From Chryseolinea soli (lineage in GTDB: Bacteria > Bacteroidota > Bacteroidia > Cytophagales > Cyclobacteriaceae): a stretch of 64,000 nt of DNA. The notes under the pieces were generated by a model. That model was given only the letters and a program-made list of their open reading frames with translations. It made no database searches and was not told where the DNA came from. Within the stretch, counting starts at the first letter, position 1, and each line of letters begins with the position of its first letter. The stretch covers positions 3,658,001 through 3,722,000 of the forward strand of contig NZ_CP032382.1 of the NCBI RefSeq assembly GCF_003589925.1, in the 5' to 3' direction. Positions 1 through 9,494 of this stretch are shown here, piece by piece. A program made the translations under genes and the position numbers.

Positions 1-32
1 TTAGAATCCTAATTTTTAAAACCTTTAAAAGT

Positions 33-3000
33 ATGCAAAAACTTTTAATGAGCTGCCATGTCCTTGTCGTTCTTTTTCCCAGGCTGGCATCTTTGCATTG
101 TTTTGTATTTGGAATCACCCAGGCAGCATTCGGGGGCGAGCAACAGAAATCGACAGAGGTATTCATCTCGGTTGCGTTGCAACAATCATCGCTGCCGGAA
201 GCCCTCGACGTGATCGGATCCAAAGGCGGATTCGGCATCACCTACAACGATGCTGACCTCCCCAAGGATTTAAAAGTCACCTATCATTCGGCCCGTGTCT
301 CCGTGGCCGACGCGCTCAAGACCGTGCTGCATGAAACATCGCTCAGCTTCCGCGAGCACGAAAACAACATCATCATTTTTGTTAAGCCTGCGGCCAAGCA
401 TCTTCAGAAAGGAACCCTGGGCGGCAAGCTGAAAGATGATGCAACGGGCGAGCTGCTCATTGGCGCAAGCGTTCGCCTTATCGGCACACCCTATGGGAAT
501 ATCACGAACGCAGAAGGAGATTTTTTGATCCGCGATATTCCCGAAGGCGTCTACCAGGTGGCGGTATCGTATCTCGGCTATGAAACATTGATTGCGCGCG
601 ACGTGGCCATCACGGCTAACCAGCACACGGTGTTCGACCGCGCGTTGAAGGCGTCGGGCACGCAATTGCAGGACATTACCGTTATCGGCGACCGTGTGTT
701 ATCGGGCAATGTGGTGGAGACAAACGAGTCGGCGTTGGTGAAGGAAATTCGAAACTCGTCGCTCATCATCACCGGCATTTCGGCACAACAAATTGCACGC
801 AGTGTGGATCAAGATGCAGGGGAGGTGGCGCGACGCCTTCCCGGTGTGTCGCTGCAAAACAATTTTGTGAACATCCGTGGCATGCACGAGCGCTACAACA
901 TCACTTACCTCAACGGCATGGTGGCGCCCAGCTCGGAATCCGATCGTCGGGCATTCTCTTATGACCTGCTGCCCAGCAACATGATCGATAAGATGACGGT
1001 ATACAGAAGTCCTGGCCCGGAGTTGCTGGCCGACTGGGCGGGAGGGGCCATTAAGATTGAAACCAAGAACACATCCATTGCGCGACAGTTTGAAGTAAAC
1101 CTTTCCTCATGGTATCGACCGGGATCGACTTTCGAAGATTATTATACAAACACAGGTGGCAAAAAAGATTGGCTCGGAAAAGACGACGGCACACGGGCGT
1201 TGCCAGCAGGCTTCCCCGGCGTGGGCGACATTCCTGCGGGTGGCATTGGGTCGCCCGGTTATTTCCGGACAGACACCGTGAACTTTCACGGACTGGTGTT
1301 ATCGCCCGAGAATATGGCGACCAACGCAAAGCTCGCCAAGTCACTGTATAATTCGTGGGACCTGAAGCGTGCGCGGTCTGGTCCTGATTATCGCGCCGGC
1401 ATCAACTACTATGATGCCTGGAAAATCGGAAATGTGCGACTGAGCAATCTCACTTCCATCAACACCACACAGGCCGTTCAGCTGGTGAATCAAAGCTTTG
1501 TGCCACAGCGCGTTATTTCCAAGGATGGAAGTGTGAGCGACTCGCGCGCCTTCCAGGACTCGGTTAGCCGCAAGATGGCGCGATGGGGAGTGCTGCAGAA
1601 TTTGTCAATTGCATTCAATGAGCGTCACACCGTTGAGCTGAAGGGCATCTTTAACCGGTTGGGCACCGACGAGACGTTGGTTCGGCAAGGGAACGAAGGC
1701 ATTGTTGTAGACGATGGCGGTTATGTGCGCAACATCATCTACACCTATAGAAGTCGCAGCATCGGGGCTGCGCAGGTGGCAGGCAGTCACACGTTAGGGC
1801 AATCAGGAACACATTCATTAAAATGGTCGGCCGCCTATTCGACGTCGATAGAGAATGTTCCTGCCCAGCGCAGTTTTTACAACACACGCTATCCGTTTCA
1901 GTACATCCTTCCCAATCGCGGGTCGACCACCAATGCGCTGTATTATATTGATACGAAAGAGACCAACCACACCTACACGCTGGACTATGAGAAGAAATTC
2001 GGTCGAGGCATTTTTGTTCGTGCAGGTGCTTTCTATGAGGGGAAGACCAAAAGCATGGACACCCGCATGATCAACATCAGCACGAACATGGATGATCGCT
2101 ATGTGGTGGAAGGCGATTCCATCGGTGAACGCAATTATAACCGACTGATGAGCGCGAGCTTGTTCCGTGAAGACGGTTCGGGTGGCTATATCTTTGACAA
2201 TGAAAACCTGAGTGGTCAATACGACATTAGAGGAAAAATTCTGGCAGGCTACACCGCCGTAAACTTTCAGGCGTTTCGGAAGAAACTGAACATCTATGGT
2301 GGCCTTCGCTATGAAGGGCAGGATTTGCTGGTGAAAGTGCGCCCTTCGCGCATGCTGGAGGTGATGGGCTATTCCACGGATCTTATCAATAAATATGTTT
2401 ACTACTGGCTTCCTTCGGTGAACGTGAGCTGGAGCTTCACCGATCGATTGTTGCTGCGCGCGGCTTATGGCAAAACCCTGAACCGTCCGAATTATCGCGA
2501 ATACATTCCATTGCAGATCCTTGATCCACGCCTCGACAACATGACCATCGGCACCGACTCGTTGACGGATGCGCAAATTCACAACATGGACCTGCGATTG
2601 GAATTTTACCCCAGGGACGGCGAGTTTATTTCGGTGGGCGTGTTTTATAAAAAGCTGCGGGATGCCATCGAGCAATATGCGGCCCAGGACGGCCTTCGGG
2701 AACGCATCAAGTTTGACAACACCGACAAGGCAACGGTGTATGGTGTGGAACTGGAATTACGCAAGAGCCTGAACTTTGTGCCGGTGAAATGGATCCGAAG
2801 ATTTTCCACCATTGCCAACTTTGCCCTCTTGCACAGCGAAGTGAAATTCACCGATGGCCTCATTCCCGACTCCGAAGGAAAATATTTTCTGGACAACCGT
2901 CAATCCGTTCGCCCCTTGGAAGGCACGGCCCGCTATGTAATCAACGCCGGCTTGTATTACGACCAGGAAAAGTGGGGAACAAAAGTATCATTGCTCTACA

Positions 3001-3290
3001 ACATCATCGGCCAGCGATTGGTCTATGCGCCCTCGCTGGTGTGGCCTGCCACCTACGAACTTCCGCGTAGCGTGCTCGACCTCACGGTGCGCCAACGCGT
3101 GACCAAATTCATGGAGTTCCGATTTGCCATCCAGGACATTCTCAATCAACCGCGCCGGTTGTATCGGGATTTTGACCGCGATGCTAGATACGACCCTTGG
3201 AAACGTAACAAATTGCAGTACCGCGATTGGATGTTTCAGGAATATAAACCCGGAAGCTATTATATGATCGGACTCAATTTCACTTTCTGA
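33..3290 (+). CDS. TonB-dependent receptor with STN domain
   Basis: Outer-membrane TonB-dependent receptor, 1085 residues, for active import of an unidentified ligand. Order of domains: hydrophobic N-terminal export region (about 1-35), STN domain (about 42-116), carboxypeptidase-regulatory-like beta sandwich (about 128-210, with a GDFLIRDIPEG-type turn), plug domain (about 240-350, containing NIRGM and GGAIKIETK), then a long barrel ending in an aromatic strand (MIGLNFTF). In this superfamily STN domains usually relay to an inner-membrane anti-sigma factor, so FecR/ECF control is likely, but those genes would lie outside the window. It is not a classical SusC: no SusD follows, and its partner appears to be the beta-helix lipoprotein downstream. 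The ATG at 33 gives the full signal region. Family is certain; substrate unknown. Confidence 0.93.
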   Translation: MQKLLMSCHVLVVLFPRLASLHCFVFGITQAAFGGEQQKSTEVFISVALQQSSLPEALDVIGSKGGFGITYNDADLPKDLKVTYHSARVSVADALKTVLHETSLSFREHENNIIIFVKPAAKHLQKGTLGGKLKDDATGELLIGASVRLIGTPYGNITNAEGDFLIRDIPEGVYQVAVSYLGYETLIARDVAITANQHTVFDRALKASGTQLQDITVIGDRVLSGNVVETNESALVKEIRNSSLIITGISAQQIARSVDQDAGEVARRLPGVSLQNNFVNIRGMHERYNITYLNGMVAPSSESDRRAFSYDLLPSNMIDKMTVYRSPGPELLADWAGGAIKIETKNTSIARQFEVNLSSWYRPGSTFEDYYTNTGGKKDWLGKDDGTRALPAGFPGVGDIPAGGIGSPGYFRTDTVNFHGLVLSPENMATNAKLAKSLYNSWDLKRARSGPDYRAGINYYDAWKIGNVRLSNLTSINTTQAVQLVNQSFVPQRVISKDGSVSDSRAFQDSVSRKMARWGVLQNLSIAFNERHTVELKGIFNRLGTDETLVRQGNEGIVVDDGGYVRNIIYTYRSRSIGAAQVAGSHTLGQSGTHSLKWSAAYSTSIENVPAQRSFYNTRYPFQYILPNRGSTTNALYYIDTKETNHTYTLDYEKKFGRGIFVRAGAFYEGKTKSMDTRMINISTNMDDRYVVEGDSIGERNYNRLMSASLFREDGSGGYIFDNENLSGQYDIRGKILAGYTAVNFQAFRKKLNIYGGLRYEGQDLLVKVRPSRMLEVMGYSTDLINKYVYYWLPSVNVSWSFTDRLLLRAAYGKTLNRPNYREYIPLQILDPRLDNMTIGTDSLTDAQIHNMDLRLEFYPRDGEFISVGVFYKKLRDAIEQYAAQDGLRERIKFDNTDKATVYGVELELRKSLNFVPVKWIRRFSTIANFALLHSEVKFTDGLIPDSEGKYFLDNRQSVRPLEGTARYVINAGLYYDQEKWGTKVSLLYNIIGQRLVYAPSLVWPATYELPRSVLDLTVRQRVTKFMEFRFAIQDILNQPRRLYRDFDRDARYDPWKRNKLQYRDWMFQEYKPGSYYMIGLNFTF

Positions 3291-3307
3291 AGTACTTATA
3301 AAAAGCA

Positions 3308-3329
3308 GCAGCCCCATGGCCGGGGCTGC
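3308..3329. other. Intergenic hairpin between receptor and lipoprotein genes
   Basis: Perfect 8-bp stem GCAGCCCC/GGGGCTGC with a 6-nt loop, starting 17 bases after the receptor stop. No T-run follows, so it looks more like an mRNA-stabilising or attenuating hairpin inside a receptor-lipoprotein operon than a full terminator. Confidence 0.5.
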
Positions 3330-3395
3330 GCACACAATGAAAACTAGAAGATCAGTTCCAGTTTCAAATCATATACAAAATTAAACTGAAGCACA

Positions 3396-4913
3396 ATGAA
3401 AAACAAGTTGAAGAAATTAGCCGTGGCTGCCCTTGGGGTGGTTTCCATGGCGGCGTTTTTGAACGCCTGCAGCGACGAACCCGTGGCCAACACCCAGGGG
3501 TTACAAGGCTCTGCTGCCGCTTTACCCATCAAAATTATTGGCGGTGCCACCGAATGTGTCACGACCAATTTGACGACACAAACGTGGCGCGACACCATCT
3601 ACATCATTAAAGGCGATGTGCGCGTACCCAACAACGTGACCTTGACCATCAACGCCGGAACCATTGTGAAAGGCGACAAGGCGACGGTTGGCACGTTGTC
3701 GGTTGAGCGCGGTGGCAAGCTGAATGCCATTGGCACAGCCAGCCAACCCATCGTGTTCACGTCGACGGCTGTGGCCGGCTCGCGTGCACAGCAGGATTGG
3801 GGTGGTGTGAACCTTTTTGGAAAAGCACCCAACAATCAAAGCGTGAACGCTGTACCCGAAGGATATCCCGTGTGTCTCACAGCGCCTCAGCATGGCGGCA
3901 CGGTGAGCAACGACAATTCGGGTCGCCTCAGCTATGTACGCATTGAGTTCGGCGGCAAGAAAACCGGTGTGGCCGATGTGGAGAAAAACGGCTTGACGCT
4001 CTATAGCGTGGGCAGCGGAACCATTCTCGATCACATCCAGGTTTCCTATGGCGGCGACGATGCTTTTGAATGGTTTGGCGGAAGTGTGAATGCCAAATAC
4101 CTCGTGTCGTATCGCAACAAAGATGATGACTTCGATACCGACTGGGGCTATAGCGGTGCCGTGCAATACGGTGTTGCCGTGCGCGACCCGCAAGTGGCCG
4201 ACGATTCGAAATCAAACGGCTTTGAATCGGACACCGATGCCGATGGCGTGAACGGAACGCGCACCACAGCACAATTCAGCAACTTCACGTTGATCGGTCC
4301 CTACGATCCGGCCAACACCCGCACCGTTATCAACACTCCCGGCACCGCCGAATTTGGCGAAGGCTTGCACCTGAGAAGAAACACCGGCCTCGATGTGTAT
4401 AACACGTTGGTAGTGGGTTGGAAACGCGGCTTGTACCTGGATGATACCCCGGCTGCCGAATTGGTGACGACTTCCATCCTCACACACAACCTGATCGCTC
4501 AACCGTTCATCACCGGCGTCAGCTGCGTGTATGAGCCCGTAGCACCCAACAACGCGTGGACACTGGGCGCATCGAACGTGTGCTCCGCCGCAACACTGGC
4601 CACTTCTTCATCAACCGATAACAACGGACTCATTCGCAAGAGCGGTCTGACATCGGCAGCGTGGACGTTGACAAACCCCAGCTTCCTGCCACAGGCAAAC
4701 CTGGCAGGTCCGGTTCCTCCGGCCTACACGTCGCCCGTATTGGCCACCGGCACAAACGCCAGCCTCATCAATCCTTTCTTTGATGTGAACGGAACCGTGG
4801 CCGTTTCGCCTACCACCTATTTCAAAGGCGCACGTCGTGCAGCCGACGACAATGGTTGGAATCTGAGCGGAACATGGCTCAATTTCGATCCTCAGAACAC
4901 ACCTTATAACTAA
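3396..4913 (+). CDS. Beta-helix-type surface lipoprotein, receptor partner
   Basis: 505-residue lipoprotein: signal peptide with lipobox ending FLNAC (Cys25), followed by a repetitive, Gly/Asn/Thr-rich body. Segments such as NNVTLTINAGTIVKG, GGKLNAIGTASQPIVFTS and DWGGVNLFGKAP are typical of right-handed parallel beta-helix proteins that Bacteroidota often encode next to TonB-dependent receptors. It lies about 100 bases behind the receptor on the same strand, so it probably acts at the cell surface as a ligand-binding partner, taking the place SusD has in Sus systems. That role is inferred from position; no catalytic motif is visible. A strong palindromic terminator follows. The fold assignment is fairly safe, the function open. 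Confidence 0.8.
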   Translation: MKNKLKKLAVAALGVVSMAAFLNACSDEPVANTQGLQGSAAALPIKIIGGATECVTTNLTTQTWRDTIYIIKGDVRVPNNVTLTINAGTIVKGDKATVGTLSVERGGKLNAIGTASQPIVFTSTAVAGSRAQQDWGGVNLFGKAPNNQSVNAVPEGYPVCLTAPQHGGTVSNDNSGRLSYVRIEFGGKKTGVADVEKNGLTLYSVGSGTILDHIQVSYGGDDAFEWFGGSVNAKYLVSYRNKDDDFDTDWGYSGAVQYGVAVRDPQVADDSKSNGFESDTDADGVNGTRTTAQFSNFTLIGPYDPANTRTVINTPGTAEFGEGLHLRRNTGLDVYNTLVVGWKRGLYLDDTPAAELVTTSILTHNLIAQPFITGVSCVYEPVAPNNAWTLGASNVCSAATLATSSSTDNNGLIRKSGLTSAAWTLTNPSFLPQANLAGPVPPAYTSPVLATGTNASLINPFFDVNGTVAVSPTTYFKGARRAADDNGWNLSGTWLNFDPQNTPYN

Positions 4914-4924
4914 CAAAAACTCAT

Positions 4925-4947
4925 CCGTTCAAGTGATCGCTGAACGG
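4925..4947. other. Hairpin upstream of terminator
   Basis: Seven-base stem CCGTTCA/TGAACGG with a 9-nt loop, 11 bases after the lipoprotein stop and just before the longer terminator hairpin. It may act with that terminator. Confidence 0.35.
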
Positions 4948-4971
4948 CTTCATTAACCTGGAACTGAACTT

Positions 4972-5004
4972 AGAAACAGGCGTACGTACGCCTGTTTCTT
5001 TATA
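4972..5004 (+). terminator. Rho-independent terminator after beta-helix lipoprotein
   Basis: A perfect 28-bp palindrome (4972-4999) centred on GTAC, with half-site AGAAACAGGCGTAC, followed by a T-rich run. It closes the receptor-lipoprotein unit. The next gene starts only about 15 bases further on, so partial read-through is possible. Confidence 0.75.
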
Positions 5005-5019
5005 AAAATTAGAACGCGA

Positions 5020-7842
5020 ATGAAACAGAAACTTTACTACTTCCTGGGCCTCGTGGCCATCCTTTGCGTGTCGCTGTGGTTTTCGTCCTGTCAGAAAGAA
5101 GAAAAGTTTGTCCCTCTGAAAATATTTTCCGTGCTCCCCGCCGATGCGTTGGTGGGCGACACGATTGTGATTACCGGCGAAGGGTTTAGCCCTGACCCCA
5201 GCGTGAACGGCATCTTCTTTCCAGGCGCAGCGCGCATCGTCCCGATCAAAAAAACAGCCTCTCAATTGTGGGTAGTGGTTCCCGATGGTGCCACGCCCGG
5301 CCCTGTAACAGTGAACATCCTCGACGAAGAGGTGGCCAGCAGCCCATCGGTGTTTATCAAGGTTCCGTCTGTCACAAAAGTGGAGCCCGCCGAGGCATGG
5401 GTTGGCGACACGGTGACATTGACGGGTGTGAACTTCCGCCCCCGGGCTTTTGAGAACCGGGTGTATTTCAAACCCGGACAAAGTAACCCAGCCGTTGTGG
5501 TGGGCGGCTCGTCCACAGAACTGAAAGTCATCGTGCCCTGGACGACCAAAGAGAGCACGACCAATATATTCGGCTTCGATGGCCCGAAGCTTTCTTTGAA
5601 AACGCCCTTCATCAGCAGCGTGGTGCCGGGGCATGGTGCCGTTGGCGCCATCGTGACCCTCTATGGCAAAGGCTTGCCCTACGACGGGTCGGCACAAGCT
5701 TCGCTAAATGGATTGGGAACTGTGTTTTCCGGAACCGAGTCAACAAGCCGGGCAGTGAACGTGGTGGTGCCTGTTCATGCTACGGATGGTGTGTGGACCT
5801 TGAAGTACAGCGAAGCCTATTACGTTTCGAGCGAACAGATTTTTGAAGTATATCCAGAAATAAAAGAAGTGGTGCCGGTGAGTGGCTCGGCGGGTGTGCC
5901 CGTCACCATTTCGGGCACGGGGTTTAGTCACATCGCCGACGAGAATAAGGTTTACTTTAACGGCAAGTTGGCCGTCGTGTCTGAAGCATCCGAAACCGAA
6001 CTGGTGGCCCTTGTGCCGTCGGGTTTTTCTACCGGGCCGGTATGGGTGACGGTCAACGAACGGAAGGCCGACGGCCCGGTGTTTTCGGAGGCCGATCCGG
6101 ATGCCCCTATTATCTATAGTATTGTGCCTAACAGCGGACCCGCGCTTAGCGAGGCCGTGGTGAATGGAAAAAACTTTGCCGCTACAACGGCTGGAAATGT
6201 TGTGAAGATCGGAAGCGTGGCGGCTACGGTGACTTCGGCCTCGGCAACACAACTCAGCGTGCAAATACCTGCCACTGCGGCGACCGGCCCCGTGTCCGTC
6301 ACCAAGGCAGGCCTGACGGGCATCGGCCCCAAGTTCACGGTGACTACCGGGGGCGCCAAGCCTTTCATATCCTCCATACAGCCCGCCAACGCTTCGCGCG
6401 GGGAGACCATCACGTTGCGCGGCGGCAACTTCAGCGCGGTGAAAGAAGACATTGTTGTGAACATGCCCGACGGGGTTGGGCAGATGACCGTGGTGTCGTC
6501 TGCAGCGAATGAAGTGGTGGCTACGGTGCCAAACAATTTCCCTGCCGGCACCAAGGCGCTTCAGGTGTTTCAGTTTGGCGTTGCTTCGAATGCGTTGCCC
6601 GTTTTTGTGAACGGCTCGCCCCAAATCAAAAGCCTTTCCATCACCGAGGGGTTTCCTGGAAACATCTTGACGATCGAGGGAACGGATTTTGGTGCGCTTG
6701 AAAAAGACAACACCGTGAAGTTCGACGAGGTGGAAGCTACGGTTACCGATGCAAATGATCCGTTTCCCGATCGCATCACGGTCTACGTTCCTGATGTGGC
6801 TCCGGGCAATCATCAGGTAACGGTCGCAGTCGGGAATGTTTCTGCGCCGGTGGTGTTTCGGGTAAAAGAAAAGCCGGTGGCAGTGAAGAATGTTTACATG
6901 GCCGCGCAGGTGACCATCAGCACAGGGCAAACCTGGAAAATTTTGAAATCGACGTTCGACCCTCCCACGGTCACCGATGTGTATAATGCCAACAACGCAG
7001 GGCTCACCATCTCTACGCTGGCCGCCGATTTCACGAACAAGAAAATCTATATGCTCAGAGGTTCGTCGCTGGCACGGTGCAATTTCACCAACACCGGCTA
7101 CGAAGAATTATACACCGACGCCGAAGCGGGGACGGTTTCTGACTTCACGCTAAACACCGCGAATGGAAAACTCTACTGGACAACCAGTGATGCCATGGTG
7201 ATGCGCGGCGATGTGAACGGTTCGGGCGCTCCGGAAAAACTGCTGAGCTATGAAAACGGCAACGTGGGCTATGTCACCTACGGCATTTCCTACAACCCCA
7301 CCGACGACATGTTGTATATGATTGAATATGACGCCGTGAATTTTGTACCCGCCATCGGGCGCATGAAAGCCGATGGGTCCGGAACCTCCACCCAGCTCTA
7401 CACGCAGGGCCTGACCGACCCACACGACGTGCGGGTAGACACCGACAACAACAAAATGTTTGTGGTGGATGGCGCCGAAACCATCCTGGCAGGCAACGCC
7501 GACGGGACCGGCACGCTAAGTTCGTTCATCACCATTACACCGGGAGAAGTCTTGGTTGGGATGTCGCTCGATATTCAGGATCAGTATGTGTATTGGGCCG
7601 TATTCGACAACGTGGGCACCACAAACGTGTATCGTAAACGCTATGACGGCGCATTGATTCCGGGCACCGACCCGGCATCCAATGTTCAAAGCGTGTATGC
7701 CATCAAGGGCTCGGTGCAAGCTGGCAATGCGCCAACCGGATTGGTAGTGGAAGAATCCACCGGACGTGGCGGTGCGCAACGCGGAAGTTTTTCGGGCATG
7801 GCGCTGAAAACCATTTCACGCAAGCCGCTGCGAAAAAAATAA
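5020..7842 (+). CDS. IPT/TIG-repeat lipoprotein with C-terminal beta-propeller-like domain
   Basis: 940-residue lipoprotein (lipobox WFSSC, Cys24). Seven consecutive IPT/TIG immunoglobulin-like repeats can be recognised from the recurring pattern of a short strand, a Val/Ile-Gly-Asp-Thr turn, then a hydrophobic strand and Gly-x-Gly/Asn-Phe (for example VGDTIVITGEGF, VGDTVTLTGVNF, RGETITLRGGNF, PGNILTIEGTDF). From about residue 625 onward the sequence switches to repeats like NKKIYMLRGSSLARCNF, NGKLYWTTSDAMVMRGDV and DNNKMFVVDGAETILAGN, which resemble YWTD/LDL-receptor-B or NHL propeller blades. This suggests an extended surface stalk carrying a binding propeller. No catalytic residues are apparent. 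It is probably part of the same surface uptake set as the receptor. Confidence 0.85.
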   Translation: MKQKLYYFLGLVAILCVSLWFSSCQKEEKFVPLKIFSVLPADALVGDTIVITGEGFSPDPSVNGIFFPGAARIVPIKKTASQLWVVVPDGATPGPVTVNILDEEVASSPSVFIKVPSVTKVEPAEAWVGDTVTLTGVNFRPRAFENRVYFKPGQSNPAVVVGGSSTELKVIVPWTTKESTTNIFGFDGPKLSLKTPFISSVVPGHGAVGAIVTLYGKGLPYDGSAQASLNGLGTVFSGTESTSRAVNVVVPVHATDGVWTLKYSEAYYVSSEQIFEVYPEIKEVVPVSGSAGVPVTISGTGFSHIADENKVYFNGKLAVVSEASETELVALVPSGFSTGPVWVTVNERKADGPVFSEADPDAPIIYSIVPNSGPALSEAVVNGKNFAATTAGNVVKIGSVAATVTSASATQLSVQIPATAATGPVSVTKAGLTGIGPKFTVTTGGAKPFISSIQPANASRGETITLRGGNFSAVKEDIVVNMPDGVGQMTVVSSAANEVVATVPNNFPAGTKALQVFQFGVASNALPVFVNGSPQIKSLSITEGFPGNILTIEGTDFGALEKDNTVKFDEVEATVTDANDPFPDRITVYVPDVAPGNHQVTVAVGNVSAPVVFRVKEKPVAVKNVYMAAQVTISTGQTWKILKSTFDPPTVTDVYNANNAGLTISTLAADFTNKKIYMLRGSSLARCNFTNTGYEELYTDAEAGTVSDFTLNTANGKLYWTTSDAMVMRGDVNGSGAPEKLLSYENGNVGYVTYGISYNPTDDMLYMIEYDAVNFVPAIGRMKADGSGTSTQLYTQGLTDPHDVRVDTDNNKMFVVDGAETILAGNADGTGTLSSFITITPGEVLVGMSLDIQDQYVYWAVFDNVGTTNVYRKRYDGALIPGTDPASNVQSVYAIKGSVQAGNAPTGLVVEESTGRGGAQRGSFSGMALKTISRKPLRKK

Positions 7843-7899
7843 AGAACATCAATTTGTACTGGAGGGCCCATGGCCGGGCTGTATAAACATAACACACAA

Positions 7900-9396
7900 A
7901 TGAAAACAAAAAGAGATTCTATTTACCCAAAGAACATGCTCTTCAAGGGCATGGTGATGATGCTCCTTGCACTGTGCTCTACCTTCGTAAAAGCACAGGT
8001 ATCCGTTGGTGATTCGCTCGCGTTGGTTGAGATCTACAATCAAACGAACGGTGCCGCCTGGAATTCGAAGACCAACTGGCTTACCGGAAAGGTTTCGACG
8101 TGGGAAGGCGTGACCCTCACCGGCGGACGTGTGAGCGAACTGGCGTTGCCCGCCAACAATCTGAGCGGTGCGTTGTCCTATCACATCGGCTTTTTACAGG
8201 AGCTCCAGTCGCTGAACCTGTCGTCTAACAATTTGCAAGGCACGCTGCCGGTGGCCTTTGTGTTTTTGCAAAAGCTGAAGGTGCTCAACCTGAGCGAGAA
8301 CAAATTCACAGGCGCCATTCCTTCATTTACCGGACTGTTAACGTCGCTCACCGATCTGAACCTTTCCAAAAATCAATTGTCAGGCGCCATTCCCCAAACC
8401 ATTGTGCTGCTTTGCAAACTGAAGGCGCTCAACCTTTCGGACAACGCACTGACAGGAAGCCTGCCGTCGCAGATCGGATTGCTGGCGTCGTTGCAGGGAT
8501 TGTATGTTTCCAACAACAAACTGCAAGGTGCCGTGCCGGTATCGATCGGAAAACTGAAGAAGGCCACAAACATTTATCTCGATAACAACAAGCTGAGCGG
8601 TGCTCTGCCCACGTCGCTGGGCGATGCCGATAGCCTCGTGTTTTTCAATGCGGCAAACAACAACCTCACCGGTGCCGTGCCCCAGACGCTCACCAAACTG
8701 AAGCGTCTCTATCTCTTCAACGTGTCGGGCAACGACATTGTGGATCTGCCCAACCTGTCGGGCATCACATCGCTGTTTCAGTTGGTAGTGGCAGACAACA
8801 AGCTGACCTTTGCCGACATTCAACCCAGCATCGGCAGAATGTTGCCCGGAAGCTATATTCCGCAAGACAGCGTGGGCACCAGCAGCACCGTGGCGGCCTG
8901 TGCAGGTTCGTCGGTGGTATTGCATGGCGATGTCATTGAAAGCGACGCAAACAATCGCTACACCTGGTTCGCGGTCGACGGTTCATTTGTGTCGGAAGAG
9001 TCGGCAAGCCCCAACCTGGTGTTGAATGGCGTGACAGCCGCCAATTCAAACCGCTATTCAGTGGCCATCTCTAACGCGAACGTGCCCGATCTGTATCTCT
9101 TCCGCAAAACCATTAAACTCACCGTGAACGCCTGTGCGTCGGGTGGAGCAGGCGCGAAGAGCGCTACGTCGGTTTATCCGGTGCCGTTCGAAACTACAAC
9201 AACGGTGTTGGTCGCTACGCCGACGACAGAAGCCTTGCACATCGCCGTGCGCAACGAAAGTGGCGTGGTTGTAGAACAGCTCGACACCAACACAAACCTC
9301 GAAACCAAAGTGGGTGGCTCACTCAAAAAGGGAACCTATTATGTGGAGTCGGTTCACGGCACTTCGAAAGAGGTGACGCGGGTGGTTAAAAAATAA
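7900..9396 (+). CDS. Secreted leucine-rich-repeat protein with T9SS sorting domain
   Basis: Signal peptide (MLFKGMVMMLLALCSTFVKAQ) followed by about ten plant-type LRRs of the form LxxLNLSxNxLxGxLP (residues about 70-300 of the mature region), an Ig-like segment, and a C-terminal sorting domain beginning SVYPVPFETTTTV and ending in KEVTRVVKK, typical of type IX secretion cargo. The product is expected on the surface or released, probably for protein or glycan binding. Three in-frame starts exist (7870, 7900, 7936). 7870 has a GGAGG nearby but adds ten hydrophilic residues; 7900 is the compromise chosen here, and 7936 gives the cleanest signal peptide. A rho-independent terminator follows. Confidence 0.85.
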   Translation: MKTKRDSIYPKNMLFKGMVMMLLALCSTFVKAQVSVGDSLALVEIYNQTNGAAWNSKTNWLTGKVSTWEGVTLTGGRVSELALPANNLSGALSYHIGFLQELQSLNLSSNNLQGTLPVAFVFLQKLKVLNLSENKFTGAIPSFTGLLTSLTDLNLSKNQLSGAIPQTIVLLCKLKALNLSDNALTGSLPSQIGLLASLQGLYVSNNKLQGAVPVSIGKLKKATNIYLDNNKLSGALPTSLGDADSLVFFNAANNNLTGAVPQTLTKLKRLYLFNVSGNDIVDLPNLSGITSLFQLVVADNKLTFADIQPSIGRMLPGSYIPQDSVGTSSTVAACAGSSVVLHGDVIESDANNRYTWFAVDGSFVSEESASPNLVLNGVTAANSNRYSVAISNANVPDLYLFRKTIKLTVNACASGGAGAKSATSVYPVPFETTTTVLVATPTTEALHIAVRNESGVVVEQLDTNTNLETKVGGSLKKGTYYVESVHGTSKEVTRVVKK

Positions 9397-9424
9397 ATTT
9401 GATCGATTTACCTGGCCAGGGGAG

Positions 9425-9466
9425 GCCGAAGGATGTCTCAACCCTTCGGCTCCCTCTTTTTTATTT
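9425..9466 (+). terminator. Rho-independent terminator after LRR gene
   Basis: Stem GCCGAAGG (9425-9432) pairs with CCTTCGGC (9443-9450) around a 10-nt loop and is followed by TCCCTCTTTTTTATTTT. It ends the LRR transcript and shows that the next gene cannot start upstream at 9399 but begins at 9468 or 9495. Confidence 0.85.
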
Positions 9467-9494
9467 TATGCGAACGTTTAAAACAACGCCTAAC

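Noticed and set aside
270..665. Antisense reading frames inside the receptor and other large genes
   Set aside because: They lie opposite strongly supported genes, have low-complexity His/Arg-rich translations and no family resemblance.
9399..9494. Upstream start for the small lipoprotein
   Set aside because: A clear rho-independent terminator lies within this stretch and the lipoprotein signal begins at 9495.
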